47,690 bases of DNA from CBDULQ01 sp965368115 (GCA_965368115.1 CBDULQ010000001.1:1-47690), one strand, 5' to 3'. Shown: positions 16,723 through 24,941, counted from the stretch's first letter. The notes: generated from the letters alone by a model not told the origin. Translations and numbers: made by a program.

Positions 16723-18105
16723 TTATTGCGTCGCGGCCAGACGTGTTTTTTCGATATCGGATCGAATGCCTTTAAGGGTGCGCAGAAACGCACCATCCTG
16801 CCGTAAACGATCCGGCAGCTGTTGCAAACCCCGGGTGGCGGACTGACGATCCGGAAAACGACCGAACAACACGCTATACACCTGCCGACCACCGATCAAA
16901 GCCTGGTACACGAACAGCTGGTCATTCTGCAGATCCTGCGCAGCCTGTTGCAGATACTGCTGCAATGTGGAGTCCGCCCACAGATCGATCAGTGTGAGTT
17001 GAATGGTAAAGTCATCGGCATCCGCATCGTTTAATAATTGCTGCGTCGCCTGCACGCGTTGATCCAGAGTGATTTCCCGATTCGACTGTGGAGGCGGGGA
17101 GACGGTGTCCACTGATTCAGCAACCCCGGCATCATCAACGTTAGCGGCCGTCGGCGTTGCGTTTTTAGCGGCAGGCTGTTGTTCGACTTCGACAAGGGTT
17201 TGACGGGCCTGGGGTAGCAGGGTACCGATCCACACCGCCACACCGATCACCAGCGTTGCCGCAACGGCGAACAGCAACGGACGCAGATTGATCGCGGCAC
17301 CGAAATCGCTATCCTGGGCGGCCAGTGCGATATGTCGGTTCTGCACACAATGTGCGCCGTCGGAATACACCGCCATCAGGGCTTTGTCTGCAAGAATATT
17401 GATGCGTCGTGTCAGGCCGTGGGATTTTTTTTCGATGCTGCGCGCGATGCGCGAAGAAAAAATATCCGGCCCGCGATAACCCACCGCGCGCATACGAAAA
17501 TTCAGGTATTCGTAAATATCCTGGCTGGGAAATGGATCCAGGTAAAAACTGTGAGTAATGCGTTCCTTGAGCTGGCGAATACTCGGTTCACGCAGCGTCT
17601 GGTCCAGTTCGGGCTGGCCGAACAGCACCATCTGCAATAATTTATGATCGGCGGTTTCCAGATTACTAAGCAGACGAATCTCTTCCAGGGTTTCGATCGG
17701 CATGCTCTGCGCTTCTTCTACGAAAACTACCACCTGCTTACCCTGAGCATGGCGCTCGACCAGATAATTCTGTAACTGTTGCATCACTTCCAGCCGACTC
17801 GATTCGTTGTCGATGGCCAGTTTCAGTTCGAAGGCGATGACATGCAGAATGTTTTCCGGTGACAGGCTGGGGTTGGCAATGTAGACGATCTCGATCTGAT
17901 CCGGCAGTTCGATTTCCAGCATGCGGCAGAGCATGGTTTTACCGCTGCCCACTTCACCAACCACCTTGATAATCCCCTCGCCACTCACAATGGCGTACTT
18001 GAGCGCTTCCAGTGCCGCACCCCGACGGTTGCCGGTGTAAAACAGGCTGGTGTCCGGGGTGATTTTGAAGGGCTGGCGTTGCAGACCGAAATGCTCGAGA
18101 TACAT
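16723..18105 (-). CDS. mshM: MshM/ExeA-family AAA ATPase with C-terminal SPOR domain
   Basis: First gene of the pilus operon. The 460-residue protein opens with the ExeA-type start YLEHFGLQRQPFKITPD and carries Walker A GEVGSGKT (50-57) and Walker B VVVFVEEAQ (about 128). The AAA domain extends to about 265, followed by one membrane helix (about 280-297), a Gln/Ala-rich periplasmic linker and a C-terminal SPOR-like domain (FVYQALIGGRQVYSVLFGRF, about 400-450) that should bind denuded peptidoglycan. ExeA/MshM proteins help place the secretin through the cell wall. The SD-like AGGG sits 8 bases before the ATG. The upstream gap carries the likely operon promoter and a long leader. Confidence 0.9.
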   Translation of the reverse strand: MYLEHFGLQRQPFKITPDTSLFYTGNRRGAALEALKYAIVSGEGIIKVVGEVGSGKTMLCRMLEIELPDQIEIVYIANPSLSPENILHVIAFELKLAIDNESSRLEVMQQLQNYLVERHAQGKQVVVFVEEAQSMPIETLEEIRLLSNLETADHKLLQMVLFGQPELDQTLREPSIRQLKERITHSFYLDPFPSQDIYEYLNFRMRAVGYRGPDIFSSRIARSIEKKSHGLTRRINILADKALMAVYSDGAHCVQNRHIALAAQDSDFGAAINLRPLLFAVAATLVIGVAVWIGTLLPQARQTLVEVEQQPAAKNATPTAANVDDAGVAESVDTVSPPPQSNREITLDQRVQATQQLLNDADADDFTIQLTLIDLWADSTLQQYLQQAAQDLQNDQLFVYQALIGGRQVYSVLFGRFPDRQSATRGLQQLPDRLRQDGAFLRTLKGIRSDIEKTRLAATQ

Positions 18106-18410
18106 GGTGTTTACCCTGGTTGACGGACAGGTTCAGTCACTATTACGGATGGGCAATCCCTGACTCTCATCGCATGCGATAGCGTATAAATTGACTATAG
18201 GTGATGGCTGATCGATAGTGGCCATCGCCGGAACCCAATGTCTGTTATCCGCTGCCCGTCTCCGCTATTTCGAGACATAGCGACAGTACCCAATATAAAT
18301 AGTGTTCTAGTGGGTATTTAGACGTTGGTCCGAAATTAGTCAATAATTAACGAAGCGTATTTATTTTCATGCTTGAACACTCTTCCATAACCTTTTGAAA
18401 ATTCACCATA
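18106..18410. promoter_or_regulatory. Divergent control region between the pilus operon and trmL
   Basis: This 305-base gap without a gene separates mshM (minus) from trmL (plus). For the pilus operon, the minus strand has TTGACT (18343-18338), a 17-base spacer and TAAATA (18320-18315). Transcription would then leave a leader of about 200 bases before mshM. The leader contains a perfect 12-base palindrome ATCGCATGCGAT (18169-18180), a GATGGC/GCCATC inverted pair (18203-18208 / 18221-18226) and a CGCTAT/ATAGCG stem near 18262. On the plus strand TTGACT (18191-18196), 17 bases and GATAGT is a weaker candidate for trmL. No GEMM c-di-GMP riboswitch signature was seen. Confidence 0.45.
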
Positions 18411-18875
18411 ATGTTTCATATCGCCCTGTATCAACCGGAAATACCACCCAACACCGGCAATATCATTCGGCTGTGCGCCAATACCGGTTGCCAGCTACAT
18501 TTGATCGAGCCGCTGGGTTTCGAACTTGAGGATAAAAAACTGCGTCGAGCGGGGCTGGATTATCGTGAGTTCGCCGAGCTGAAAACCCATGCGGATTACC
18601 CGGCATTCAGGGCCGAACTGGGTGAAGCGCGGGTCTTCGCCATTTCCACCAAAGGACCGCATCACTACCATAAGGCCGTATTCAAACCCGGCGATGTGCT
18701 GCTGTTCGGTCCGGAAACCCGGGGACTGCCCGATGAAGTACTGAACAGTCTGCCGGCGCAACAGGTCCTGCGCATTCCGATGCGCGCGGACAGCCGCAGT
18801 ATGAACCTGTCCAATGCAGCGGCGGTGATGGTGTATGAGGCCTGGCGCCAGCAGGGATTCGACGGCGCGGTGTAG
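18411..18875 (+). CDS. trmL: tRNA (cytidine/uridine(34)-2'-O)-methyltransferase
   Basis: SPOUT-class methylase that modifies the wobble ribose of tRNA-Leu isoacceptors using S-adenosylmethionine. The 154-residue protein matches TrmL in length and has the family's start FHIALYQPEIPPNTGNIIRLCANTG. The knot-forming motifs GPETRGLP and IPMRADSRSMNLSNAAAVMVYEAWRQ are also present. It is next to gpsA, as near trmL in enterobacteria. The ATG lacks a strong ribosome site. It converges on gpsA with a 10-base gap and no visible terminator. Confidence 0.94.
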   Translation: MFHIALYQPEIPPNTGNIIRLCANTGCQLHLIEPLGFELEDKKLRRAGLDYREFAELKTHADYPAFRAELGEARVFAISTKGPHHYHKAVFKPGDVLLFGPETRGLPDEVLNSLPAQQVLRIPMRADSRSMNLSNAAAVMVYEAWRQQGFDGAV

Positions 18876-18885
18876 GGTGAGGTGT

Positions 18886-19890
18886 TTACTCAGCGCGGGC
18901 TTCGCGGGCGAGCAGGGCATGCACCGCGTCTTTCGGCGACCGACCTTCGTAAAGCACCTGATAAGTCTGTTCGATAATGGGCAGTTCGACCTGATATTTA
19001 CGCCCCAGACCCACCGCTTCGCGGGCGGTTTTAACGCCTTCCACCGCCTGACCGATCTCGTCCCGGGCCTGTTGCTCGGATTTGCCTTCCGCCAGTTTCA
19101 GGCCCATGCGTCGATTACGCGACTGGTTGTCGGTACAGGTCAGCACCAGGTCACCGAGGCCGGCCAGACCCATGAAGGTTTCCACCTGGGCGCCCATCGC
19201 CTGACCCAGGCGCATGATTTCCACCAGCCCGCGGGTAATCAGCGCGGCACGGGTATTGGCGCCGAAACCCAGGCCATCGGCAATACCGGCGGCAATGGCC
19301 AGTACGTTCTTCAACGAACCGCCCAGTTCGACGCCAATCATGTCGTCGCTGGTATAGGCACGGAAATTCCCGTGATGCAGAAATCCCGCCACTTCCTCGG
19401 CAATCGCCCTCGAACTGGAGGCCACGGTGATGGCCGTCGGCAGATCCTGGGCCACTTCCCTGGCGAACGTGGGCCCGGAGGCTACGGCAAAGGATTTACA
19501 CTGCGGCAGTTCCTCGCCAATCACCTGGTGCATGAGTTTGCCGGTGCCTTCTTCCAGACCCTTGGTGGCCCAGACGAAATGATGATCCGCCCGAATCAGG
19601 TCACGTGCACCGCGGATGAAGCCGCGCACTGCATGGCTGGGAATGACCAGCAGCAGGGTTTCCGCCTGTTCGATGGTCGACTGGAGGTCGGCCTTCAACT
19701 GCAGAGTCTGTGGAAAGGGGATATCCGGAAGATAGAAGGGATTGCAGCGCTGCTCCTGCATCGCCGCCACGTGCTCGGGATTGATATCCCACAGCACCAC
19801 CTCCGGGTAAGCGCGGGCGATCTGGATCGCCAGCGCAGTACCCCAGGAGCCGGCGCCGAGTACGGCGATGCGTCGCGGTGCCGAACTCAT
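18886..19890 (-). CDS. gpsA: Glycerol-3-phosphate dehydrogenase [NAD(P)+]
   Basis: Cytoplasmic enzyme that makes sn-glycerol-3-phosphate from dihydroxyacetone phosphate for phospholipid synthesis. The 334-residue protein has the N-terminal dinucleotide site GAGSWGTALA (12-21) and the family motifs ATKGLE, SGPTFAREVA, LGGSLKNVLAIAAG (catalytic Lys region) and GLAGLGDLVLTC. Length is normal. The start overlaps the secB stop by one base, so it is the last gene of the yibN-grxC-secB-gpsA unit, an order conserved in gammaproteobacteria. Confidence 0.96.
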   Translation of the reverse strand: MSSAPRRIAVLGAGSWGTALAIQIARAYPEVVLWDINPEHVAAMQEQRCNPFYLPDIPFPQTLQLKADLQSTIEQAETLLLVIPSHAVRGFIRGARDLIRADHHFVWATKGLEEGTGKLMHQVIGEELPQCKSFAVASGPTFAREVAQDLPTAITVASSSRAIAEEVAGFLHHGNFRAYTSDDMIGVELGGSLKNVLAIAAGIADGLGFGANTRAALITRGLVEIMRLGQAMGAQVETFMGLAGLGDLVLTCTDNQSRNRRMGLKLAEGKSEQQARDEIGQAVEGVKTAREAVGLGRKYQVELPIIEQTYQVLYEGRSPKDAVHALLAREARAE

Positions 19891-20351
19891 CAGTGAGAGG
19901 GCTGAGCCTGTTGCGCCGCCTGCTGCTGATGCTGCATGTACAGGGCGTTGAAATTAACCGGCGCCAGAATCAGTTGCGGGAAACCGCCCTTGGCGACCAG
20001 GTCAGCGATGGCCTCACGGGCGAAGGGGAACAGCACTTCCGGGCAATAGGCGCCCATCATGCCTTTCATCTGTTCTTCTTCGAAACCGGCCATCTGGAAT
20101 ACGCCCGCCTGTTTCACTTCAACCAGGAATGCGGTGTTTTCACCCTGTTTGGCGGTCACCGTAACCGACAGGACCACTTCGTGTACGCCTTCGCTGAGCG
20201 TCTTGCCTTCGGTGTTCAGCTGCACATTGACTTCCGGCTGCCAGTCGCCCTGTTGAAACACGCCCGGTGAATTAGGTGATTCGAAAGATGCATCCTTGAG
20301 ATAAAGTTTCTGAATCGCAAACTGTTGCTGATTATTCTGTTGATCGCTCAT
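19890..20351 (-). CDS. secB: Protein-export chaperone SecB
   Basis: Tetrameric cytoplasmic chaperone that holds preproteins unfolded and hands them to SecA. The 153-residue protein shows the family's sequence run from FAIQKLYLKDASFESPN through the conserved MMGAYCPEVLFPFAREAIADLV and the C-terminal GGFPQLILAPVNFNALY. The start ATG follows a Gln-rich head (MSDQQNNQQQF) common in SecB. It lies between grxC and gpsA as in E. coli. SecB would also support export of the large outer-membrane proteins encoded nearby. Confidence 0.96.
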   Translation of the reverse strand: MSDQQNNQQQFAIQKLYLKDASFESPNSPGVFQQGDWQPEVNVQLNTEGKTLSEGVHEVVLSVTVTAKQGENTAFLVEVKQAGVFQMAGFEEEQMKGMMGAYCPEVLFPFAREAIADLVAKGGFPQLILAPVNFNALYMQHQQQAAQQAQPSH

Positions 20352-20523
20352 TGTTCAAAACCCTGAATATTCGTTGTGGCGCCCGTGCCATCGCGATTTC
20401 GGCCAGGCGAGAAAGGCCGCAGAATACCACTAAAGTGGCCTGGCTGCGAATCCGGCAGGGGGTGTGGTCAGGCACCTGCGAACCGGGGTTGCCGACTATA
20501 AACCATGCAGGTGACAGAGCGGT
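20352..20523. other. Gap between secB and grxC
   Basis: This 172-base stretch has no credible gene. It may carry a secondary promoter for secB-gpsA on the minus strand, but no convincing -35/-10 pair was seen. It holds short G+C-rich inverted segments (for example GGCCAGGC and GGCCTGGC around 20401-20445) and no clear terminator. Confidence 0.3.
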
Positions 20524-20796
20524 TTAAGCGGGAGACTCGCCGTTGAGCAGCGGATCCAGTTCGCCTTTCCGCTCCAGCGCCGACAGGTCATCGAATCCGC
20601 CGACGTGGTACTCGCCGATGAAAATCTGCGGCACCGTGTTGCGGCCGCTACGATCTTCCATTTCACCGCGCAACAGGTCGTCACCGGTAATATCGATCAG
20701 CGTATAGCGGGCACCCTTACCGTCGAGCAGCTGTTTGGCCCAACCGCAATAGGGGCAGAACGGCATATGGTAGATGGTGATGTCGGGCTGCGCCAT
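20524..20796 (-). CDS. grxC: Glutaredoxin 3
   Basis: Small thiol-disulfide oxidoreductase of 90 residues. It starts with the thioredoxin-fold strand DITIYHMPFCPYCGWAKQLL, containing the active-site CPYC (14-17 region). The TVPQIFIGEYHVGGFDDL segment with the cis-proline follows, and glutathione contacts (GGFDD) are conserved. It would reduce protein disulfides and ribonucleotide reductase using glutathione. It is encoded 5 bases downstream of the rhodanese gene, as in the yibN-grxC pairs of gammaproteobacteria, linking it to sulfur and redox handling. Confidence 0.94.
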   Translation of the reverse strand: MAQPDITIYHMPFCPYCGWAKQLLDGKGARYTLIDITGDDLLRGEMEDRSGRNTVPQIFIGEYHVGGFDDLSALERKGELDPLLNGESPA

Positions 20797-20801
20797 GACG
20801 G

Positions 20802-21224
20802 TTATTTCTTGGTGGTCGGCAGATTGGCATTGGCCCAGGCCATGATGCCACCAGCCAGGTTGAAGACGTTTTCGAAGCCAGCTTTCTTGAGACGTTTGCA
20901 GGCGTAGTTGGAGCGGCTGCCCGAACGGCAGTAAGCCAGAATCTTGCGATTACGGTATTTTTCCAGTTCGCTCATGCGCCCGTTGAGCTGGGCCATGGGA
21001 ATGTGCAGGGCATTTTTCAGATGGCCGCCACCGTATTCCTGGCTTTCGCGCACATCCAGCACCAGCACATCGTCATCCATCATTCTCACCGCGTCGGCGG
21101 GGCCCACCTGGGCGATGCCGCTGAGTCGGCTTTCCAGTTCGGTTTTGATGATGAGGGCGGTGACCAGTAAAAAGCCACCCAGCAGCCAGGGATGGTTGCC
21201 TGCGAATTCGATCAGTTGCGACAT
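20802..21224 (-). CDS. yibN: Membrane-anchored rhodanese-like sulfurtransferase (YibN-like)
   Basis: A 140-residue protein with one N-terminal membrane helix (about 12-27) and a single rhodanese domain (about 40-135). The catalytic loop reads CRSGSRS with the persulfide-carrying Cys near residue 98. The upstream motif VLDVRESQEYGGGHLKNALHIP and the closing GGIMAWANANLP are typical. Such proteins carry sulfane sulfur and are anchored facing the cytoplasm. The gene is directly upstream of grxC and directly downstream of a SqrR/BigR-type regulator gene, which suggests a role in persulfide handling. The symbol rests on family and position. Confidence 0.88.
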   Translation of the reverse strand: MSQLIEFAGNHPWLLGGFLLVTALIIKTELESRLSGIAQVGPADAVRMMDDDVLVLDVRESQEYGGGHLKNALHIPMAQLNGRMSELEKYRNRKILAYCRSGSRSNYACKRLKKAGFENVFNLAGGIMAWANANLPTTKK

Positions 21225-21300
21225 GAAGTTCTAGCCTGAAAAAAGAATGAAACCCACCCAGCACCCGAGCAGGTGCTGGTTTGAGGATCAACACAATATT

Positions 21301-21636
21301 TTACTGGTCGTCCGGCCCGCGTTGCGAGCAGAAAACTTCCTGCATCATGCCGATCAAACGCAAGGTGCGGGCATCGCCCACCCGGTAATAAACCCGGTTT
21401 GCATCTTTGCGCGAGGCAAGTATACCCTTGTCACGTAAAATCGCCAGATGTTGTGAAATATTGCTTTGAGATGTACCCACGCTGTCAACTATATCCTGAA
21501 CGCTGACTTCCTGGTCTTTTAAGGTACAGAGTATTTTAAGACGCAGAGGATGAGACATAGCCTTTAAGGAGCGAGATGCACGGTCTATATCTTCTTCTCT
21601 GGTCATAAGATGGGTTTCTTCTGCATTCATGACCAT
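21301..21636 (-). CDS. ArsR/SmtB-family repressor with persulfide-sensor cysteine pair
   Basis: A 111-residue winged-helix regulator. It has the ArsR pattern LKAMSHPLRLKIL (25-36), recognition helix SQSNISQHLAILRDKGIL (56-73) and wing KDANRVYYRV. It lacks the metal-binding CVC motif of ArsR and has just two cysteines, C37 (in ILCTL) and C103 (in VFCSQ), 66 residues apart. That is the position and spacing of the two sensing cysteines in SqrR, BigR, YgaV and HlyU. So it is probably a reactive-sulfur or redox-responsive repressor (inference). The neighbouring rhodanese-grxC genes on the same strand are natural targets. The ribosome site AAGAAGG precedes the first ATG. Confidence 0.88.
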   Translation of the reverse strand: MVMNAEETHLMTREEDIDRASRSLKAMSHPLRLKILCTLKDQEVSVQDIVDSVGTSQSNISQHLAILRDKGILASRKDANRVYYRVGDARTLRLIGMMQEVFCSQRGPDDQ

Positions 21637-21792
21637 GAGCTGACCTTCTTGTAAGAATGGTTAAGCATTTAATATTAGTAAACTGGTATAAAATAATACA
21701 TAGTTTTTTTCGTTTTTATGCAAAAAAACGGATGAAATCGCATAAAATCGACCTCGACCTCCGGCAAACGACATGATATCAATCGAGCACGC
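21637..21792. promoter_or_regulatory. Divergent AT-rich promoter region, arsR-type gene / envC
   Basis: This 156-base region is strongly AT-rich between two divergent genes. On the plus strand an extended -10 element TGGTATAAA (21684-21692) could drive envC with a leader of about 95 bases. The same AT-rich stretch (21665-21710) is where an autorepressing ArsR-family protein would be expected to bind. It includes the short palindrome TAATATTA (about 21669-21676), but no long perfect operator is evident. Confidence 0.45.
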
Positions 21793-22971
21793 ATGAACCT
21801 TCGCCTGATAAGTCTTATTCTCCTCATCCCGCTGTGCATGCCGGCAGCTCGGGCGGATAGCGATTCCGCCACCGATTATCAGCTAAAACTGGACAATATA
21901 CGAGAAAAAATCACCCAGGTGCTGAACAGCCTCAACAAGGATGAAAGCAAACGCAGCAACGTGCGGGAAGAATTGCAGAAACTGGAGCGAAAAATCGCGA
22001 AAGTTGCAAAATCACTGCGTTCTACGCAGCGAAAACACAAAAAATCCGCACAAAAACTGGCGCAATTACAGGATCAGCTGAAGCAGCTGCGCAGGGATCT
22101 GAAGCAACAACGCCGACTGCTGGCCCGGCAGATCCGCTCCGCCTACGCCATGGGTCAGCAGGCACCACTTAAAATGGTGCTCAATCAGCAGGACCCGGCA
22201 CAGATGGGTCGAACCATGGTGTATTACGATATTCTCAGCCGCGAGCGTAGCCAGGAAATCGGCGACTACCTGCGCAGTATTCAGCGCAAGCAGCAACTGG
22301 AAGCCGGCATCGCCAGCACCACGGCCGAACTGAAGCAGCTGGTGGAACGCCGGCTGGCGGAGAAACAGGAACTGAGCCGGGCGCGCGGTAATCGCAAACA
22401 CCTGCTGGCCCGACTGGACCGCAGCATCGAATCCCAGCAAACCACCCTCAAGGACCTGGAGTCCAGCCGCAGTCGGATCGAGCAATTGTTGATGTCGCTG
22501 GGTGAACTACTGGCGGACATCCCCAGTGAAACGGTCGCCCAGCAACCGTTTTCCAAACTCAAGGGCAAACTCCCCTGGCCAGTCAGCGGTAAAATCAGCG
22601 CCAGTTTCGGAACATCACGACATCAGGGTGATCTGAAATGGAACGGCGTGGTCATCGACAGCAAGTACGGCACACCGGTCAGGGCAGTCGCCAACGGTCG
22701 TGTGGCCTTTGCCGACTGGCTGCAGGGTTACGGCTTTATCACCATCATCGATCATGACGACGGCTATATGTCCCTCTACGGTCACAATCAGGCACTCTAC
22801 AAACAGGCCGGCGACTGGGTCGAGGCCAGTGAAGTCATCGCCACCGTGGGTGATAGTGGCGGGCAAAGCGACAGTGGCTTATATTTCGAAATACGTTATC
22901 AGGGCAAGCCGGTGAACCCGGGACGCTGGTGTTCCAGGAGCGTTCACCATCTGGCATTGAAGGACGAGTGA
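21793..22971 (+). CDS. envC: Murein hydrolase activator EnvC
   Basis: Periplasmic activator of the amidases AmiA/AmiB during cell separation. The 392-residue protein has a signal peptide (cleavage after about A21), a long coiled coil (about 30-240, rich in K, Q, E, L) and a C-terminal LytM/M23-like domain (about 255-385). The LytM domain is degenerate: the second metal-binding HxH of active M23 peptidases is replaced (LYFEIRYQG). This is the known state of EnvC, which activates amidases instead of cutting. ADWLQGYGFITIIDH and SLYGHNQALY match EnvC closely. It begins a plus-strand run envC-ctpA-DJ-1-DUF3530. Confidence 0.93.
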   Translation: MNLRLISLILLIPLCMPAARADSDSATDYQLKLDNIREKITQVLNSLNKDESKRSNVREELQKLERKIAKVAKSLRSTQRKHKKSAQKLAQLQDQLKQLRRDLKQQRRLLARQIRSAYAMGQQAPLKMVLNQQDPAQMGRTMVYYDILSRERSQEIGDYLRSIQRKQQLEAGIASTTAELKQLVERRLAEKQELSRARGNRKHLLARLDRSIESQQTTLKDLESSRSRIEQLLMSLGELLADIPSETVAQQPFSKLKGKLPWPVSGKISASFGTSRHQGDLKWNGVVIDSKYGTPVRAVANGRVAFADWLQGYGFITIIDHDDGYMSLYGHNQALYKQAGDWVEASEVIATVGDSGGQSDSGLYFEIRYQGKPVNPGRWCSRSVHHLALKDE

Positions 22972-23064
22972 TGGCGCTATCGCTCGATATTTTTTCACAC
23001 TAGGTTTTAATCACCAATTCCCGTTATCGTACGCATAGAGCAGCGATACGGGTGGAGCTATTGA

Positions 23065-24381
23065 ATGAAATTTCCATCAGGTTCGATCGCAGCACTCACC
23101 CTGACCATCAGTCTTGGCCTGGGCCTCGCCCTGGTCAATCCGGTACAGGGGCTGGAAGAGTCACCGCAGAAAGACGGCCTGCCGCTGCAGGAACTGCGTA
23201 ATTTTTCCGATATTTTTGCGCGTATCAAAACCGATTACGTCGAAGACACGGATGACAAGGCCCTGCTGGAAAGTGCCATTCGCGGCATGCTGTCCGGACT
23301 CGACCCGCACTCGGCCTATCTCGATCCTGAGGAATACAATGAACTGAAAATCGGTACCTCCGGGGAGTTCGGCGGTCTCGGTATTCAGGTCGGTATGGAA
23401 GACGGTTTCGTTAAGGTCATCGCCCCCATCGATGATACCCCCGCATACAAAGCCGGTCTGAAAGCAGGCGACCTGATCATTCGACTCGACGAACAACCGG
23501 TGAAAGGTATGTCGCTAAACGATGCGGTGAACATCATGCGTGGCAAACCCGGCAGTCATATTAAATTAACGGTGGTGCGTGAAGGTGAAAACAATCCGCT
23601 CAACTTCGATATCGAACGCGCCATCATTCGGGTTAAAAGCGTCAAGGCACGCCTGCTCGACAAAGACTACGGCTATGTGCGCATTTCCACCTTCCAGTCG
23701 CAGACTTCGGATCACCTCAGCGATGCCATCCGCGACCTGGTCAAGGAAAACAAGGGAGACCTGAAAGGCCTGGTGCTGGATCTGCGTAACAACCCCGGCG
23801 GCGTCCTCAATGCGGCCGCGGAAGTCTCCGACCTGTTTCTCGACAAGGGCCTGATCGTGTATACCCAGGGCCGGGTTAAAAATGCCGACTCCAAATTCAG
23901 CGCCCAGGCCGGCGATATTCTGCATGGCGTGCCCATGGCGGTGCTGATCAATGGCGGTTCCGCATCCGCATCGGAAATCGTTGCCGGCGCTTTGCAGGAT
24001 CACCGCCGCGCGGTGGTCATGGGCGCCAAATCCTTCGGTAAGGGTTCCGTACAAACCATTCAGGAATTACCCAACGGCGGCGCGGTCAAGCTGACCACAG
24101 CCCGTTATTTCACACCGTCCGGTCGTTCCATTCAGGCCGAAGGCATCGAACCGGATATCAAACTGGAAAACGTCACACTAACCGCTGTCAAGGACAACGG
24201 CTTCAAGGCGGTGAAAGAGGCGGATCTCGCCGGGCACCTTGAAAACCCGGTCAACGGCGAACCGGTCGACAACAAAGCCGAAGCCGATCAGGGCCTGGCA
24301 ACATCAAAAGACTATCAGATCAACGAAGCACTGAATCTGCTCAAGGGCCTGAACATTTTTCAACGGGCCAATAAAACCTGA
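23065..24381 (+). CDS. ctpA: C-terminal processing peptidase, S41 family
   Basis: Secreted serine protease of 438 residues with a signal peptide (about 1-29), an N-terminal helical part, a PDZ domain (about 95-170: GEFGGLGIQVGMEDGFVKVIAP) and the S41 core (about 195-360). The catalytic dyad region is complete, with the Ser in NGGSASASEIVAG and the Lys in KSFGKGSVQ. CtpA-type proteases trim periplasmic proteins and regulate murein enzymes. It follows envC after 93 bases, an order frequent in gammaproteobacteria. The ATG has GGTGGAG as ribosome site. Confidence 0.93.
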   Translation: MKFPSGSIAALTLTISLGLGLALVNPVQGLEESPQKDGLPLQELRNFSDIFARIKTDYVEDTDDKALLESAIRGMLSGLDPHSAYLDPEEYNELKIGTSGEFGGLGIQVGMEDGFVKVIAPIDDTPAYKAGLKAGDLIIRLDEQPVKGMSLNDAVNIMRGKPGSHIKLTVVREGENNPLNFDIERAIIRVKSVKARLLDKDYGYVRISTFQSQTSDHLSDAIRDLVKENKGDLKGLVLDLRNNPGGVLNAAAEVSDLFLDKGLIVYTQGRVKNADSKFSAQAGDILHGVPMAVLINGGSASASEIVAGALQDHRRAVVMGAKSFGKGSVQTIQELPNGGAVKLTTARYFTPSGRSIQAEGIEPDIKLENVTLTAVKDNGFKAVKEADLAGHLENPVNGEPVDNKAEADQGLATSKDYQINEALNLLKGLNIFQRANKT

Positions 24382-24392
24382 CAGGTGACACT

Positions 24393-24941
24393 ATGGCTAA
24401 AGTACTCGTACCCCTGGCTCAGGGCTGTGAAGAGCTGGAAGCAATCACCATTACCGATCTTCTGGTCCGCGCCGGCAACCAGGTCATTACGGCCGGGCTG
24501 GACGACCAGCCGGTAACCGCCTCGCGCGGCGCTCGGCTGTTACCCAATACCACCATCGATCAGGTCGCGAATGAACAGTTTGATCTGGTGGTGTTGCCGG
24601 GGGGCTTACCCGGCGCCGATCATTTGCGCGACAATGCCACGGTACAGAAGATTCTGCAGCAGCATGCGGCTCAGGATAAATATGTTGCCGCTATTTGTGC
24701 CGCACCGCGCGCACTGGCTCAGGCCGGCCTGCTGGAAGGCAAAACCGCAACCAGCTTTCCCGGCGCGCTGAACGATTTCGAACTCCCGTCTACACAGATT
24801 AAAGACAGCGCCATCGAAGTGGACGGTAAAATCGTCACCTCGCGCGGACCGGGCACTGCAATGGATTTTGCCCTGACCCTGATCGAACTACTGCAGGGTG
24901 CGGACAAACGTGAAGAGGTCAACCGGCAGCTGGTGCGTTAA
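24393..24941 (+). CDS. yajL: DJ-1/PfpI family protein, YajL-like
   Basis: A 182-residue cytoplasmic protein of the DJ-1 branch. The family Glu lies in PLAQGCEELEAI and the reactive Cys lies in the nucleophile elbow AAICAAPRALA, with GGLPGADHLRDN and TSRGPGTAMDFAL also conserved. DJ-1/YajL proteins protect against oxidative and aldehyde stress and are proposed deglycases or chaperones; the exact activity is debated. It starts 12 bases after ctpA and is followed 10 bases later by the DUF3530 gene, so the four plus-strand genes probably form one unit. Confidence 0.88.
   Translation: MAKVLVPLAQGCEELEAITITDLLVRAGNQVITAGLDDQPVTASRGARLLPNTTIDQVANEQFDLVVLPGGLPGADHLRDNATVQKILQQHAAQDKYVAAICAAPRALAQAGLLEGKTATSFPGALNDFELPSTQIKDSAIEVDGKIVTSRGPGTAMDFALTLIELLQGADKREEVNRQLVR

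Noticed and set aside
18106..18410. c-di-GMP riboswitch ahead of the pilus operon
   Set aside because: The leader lacks the conserved GEMM-I sequence blocks; only generic inverted repeats are present.
18835..19896. Long open frame opposite gpsA (353 codons)
   Set aside because: Antisense shadow of a complete, conserved gpsA; no domain or ribosome site.
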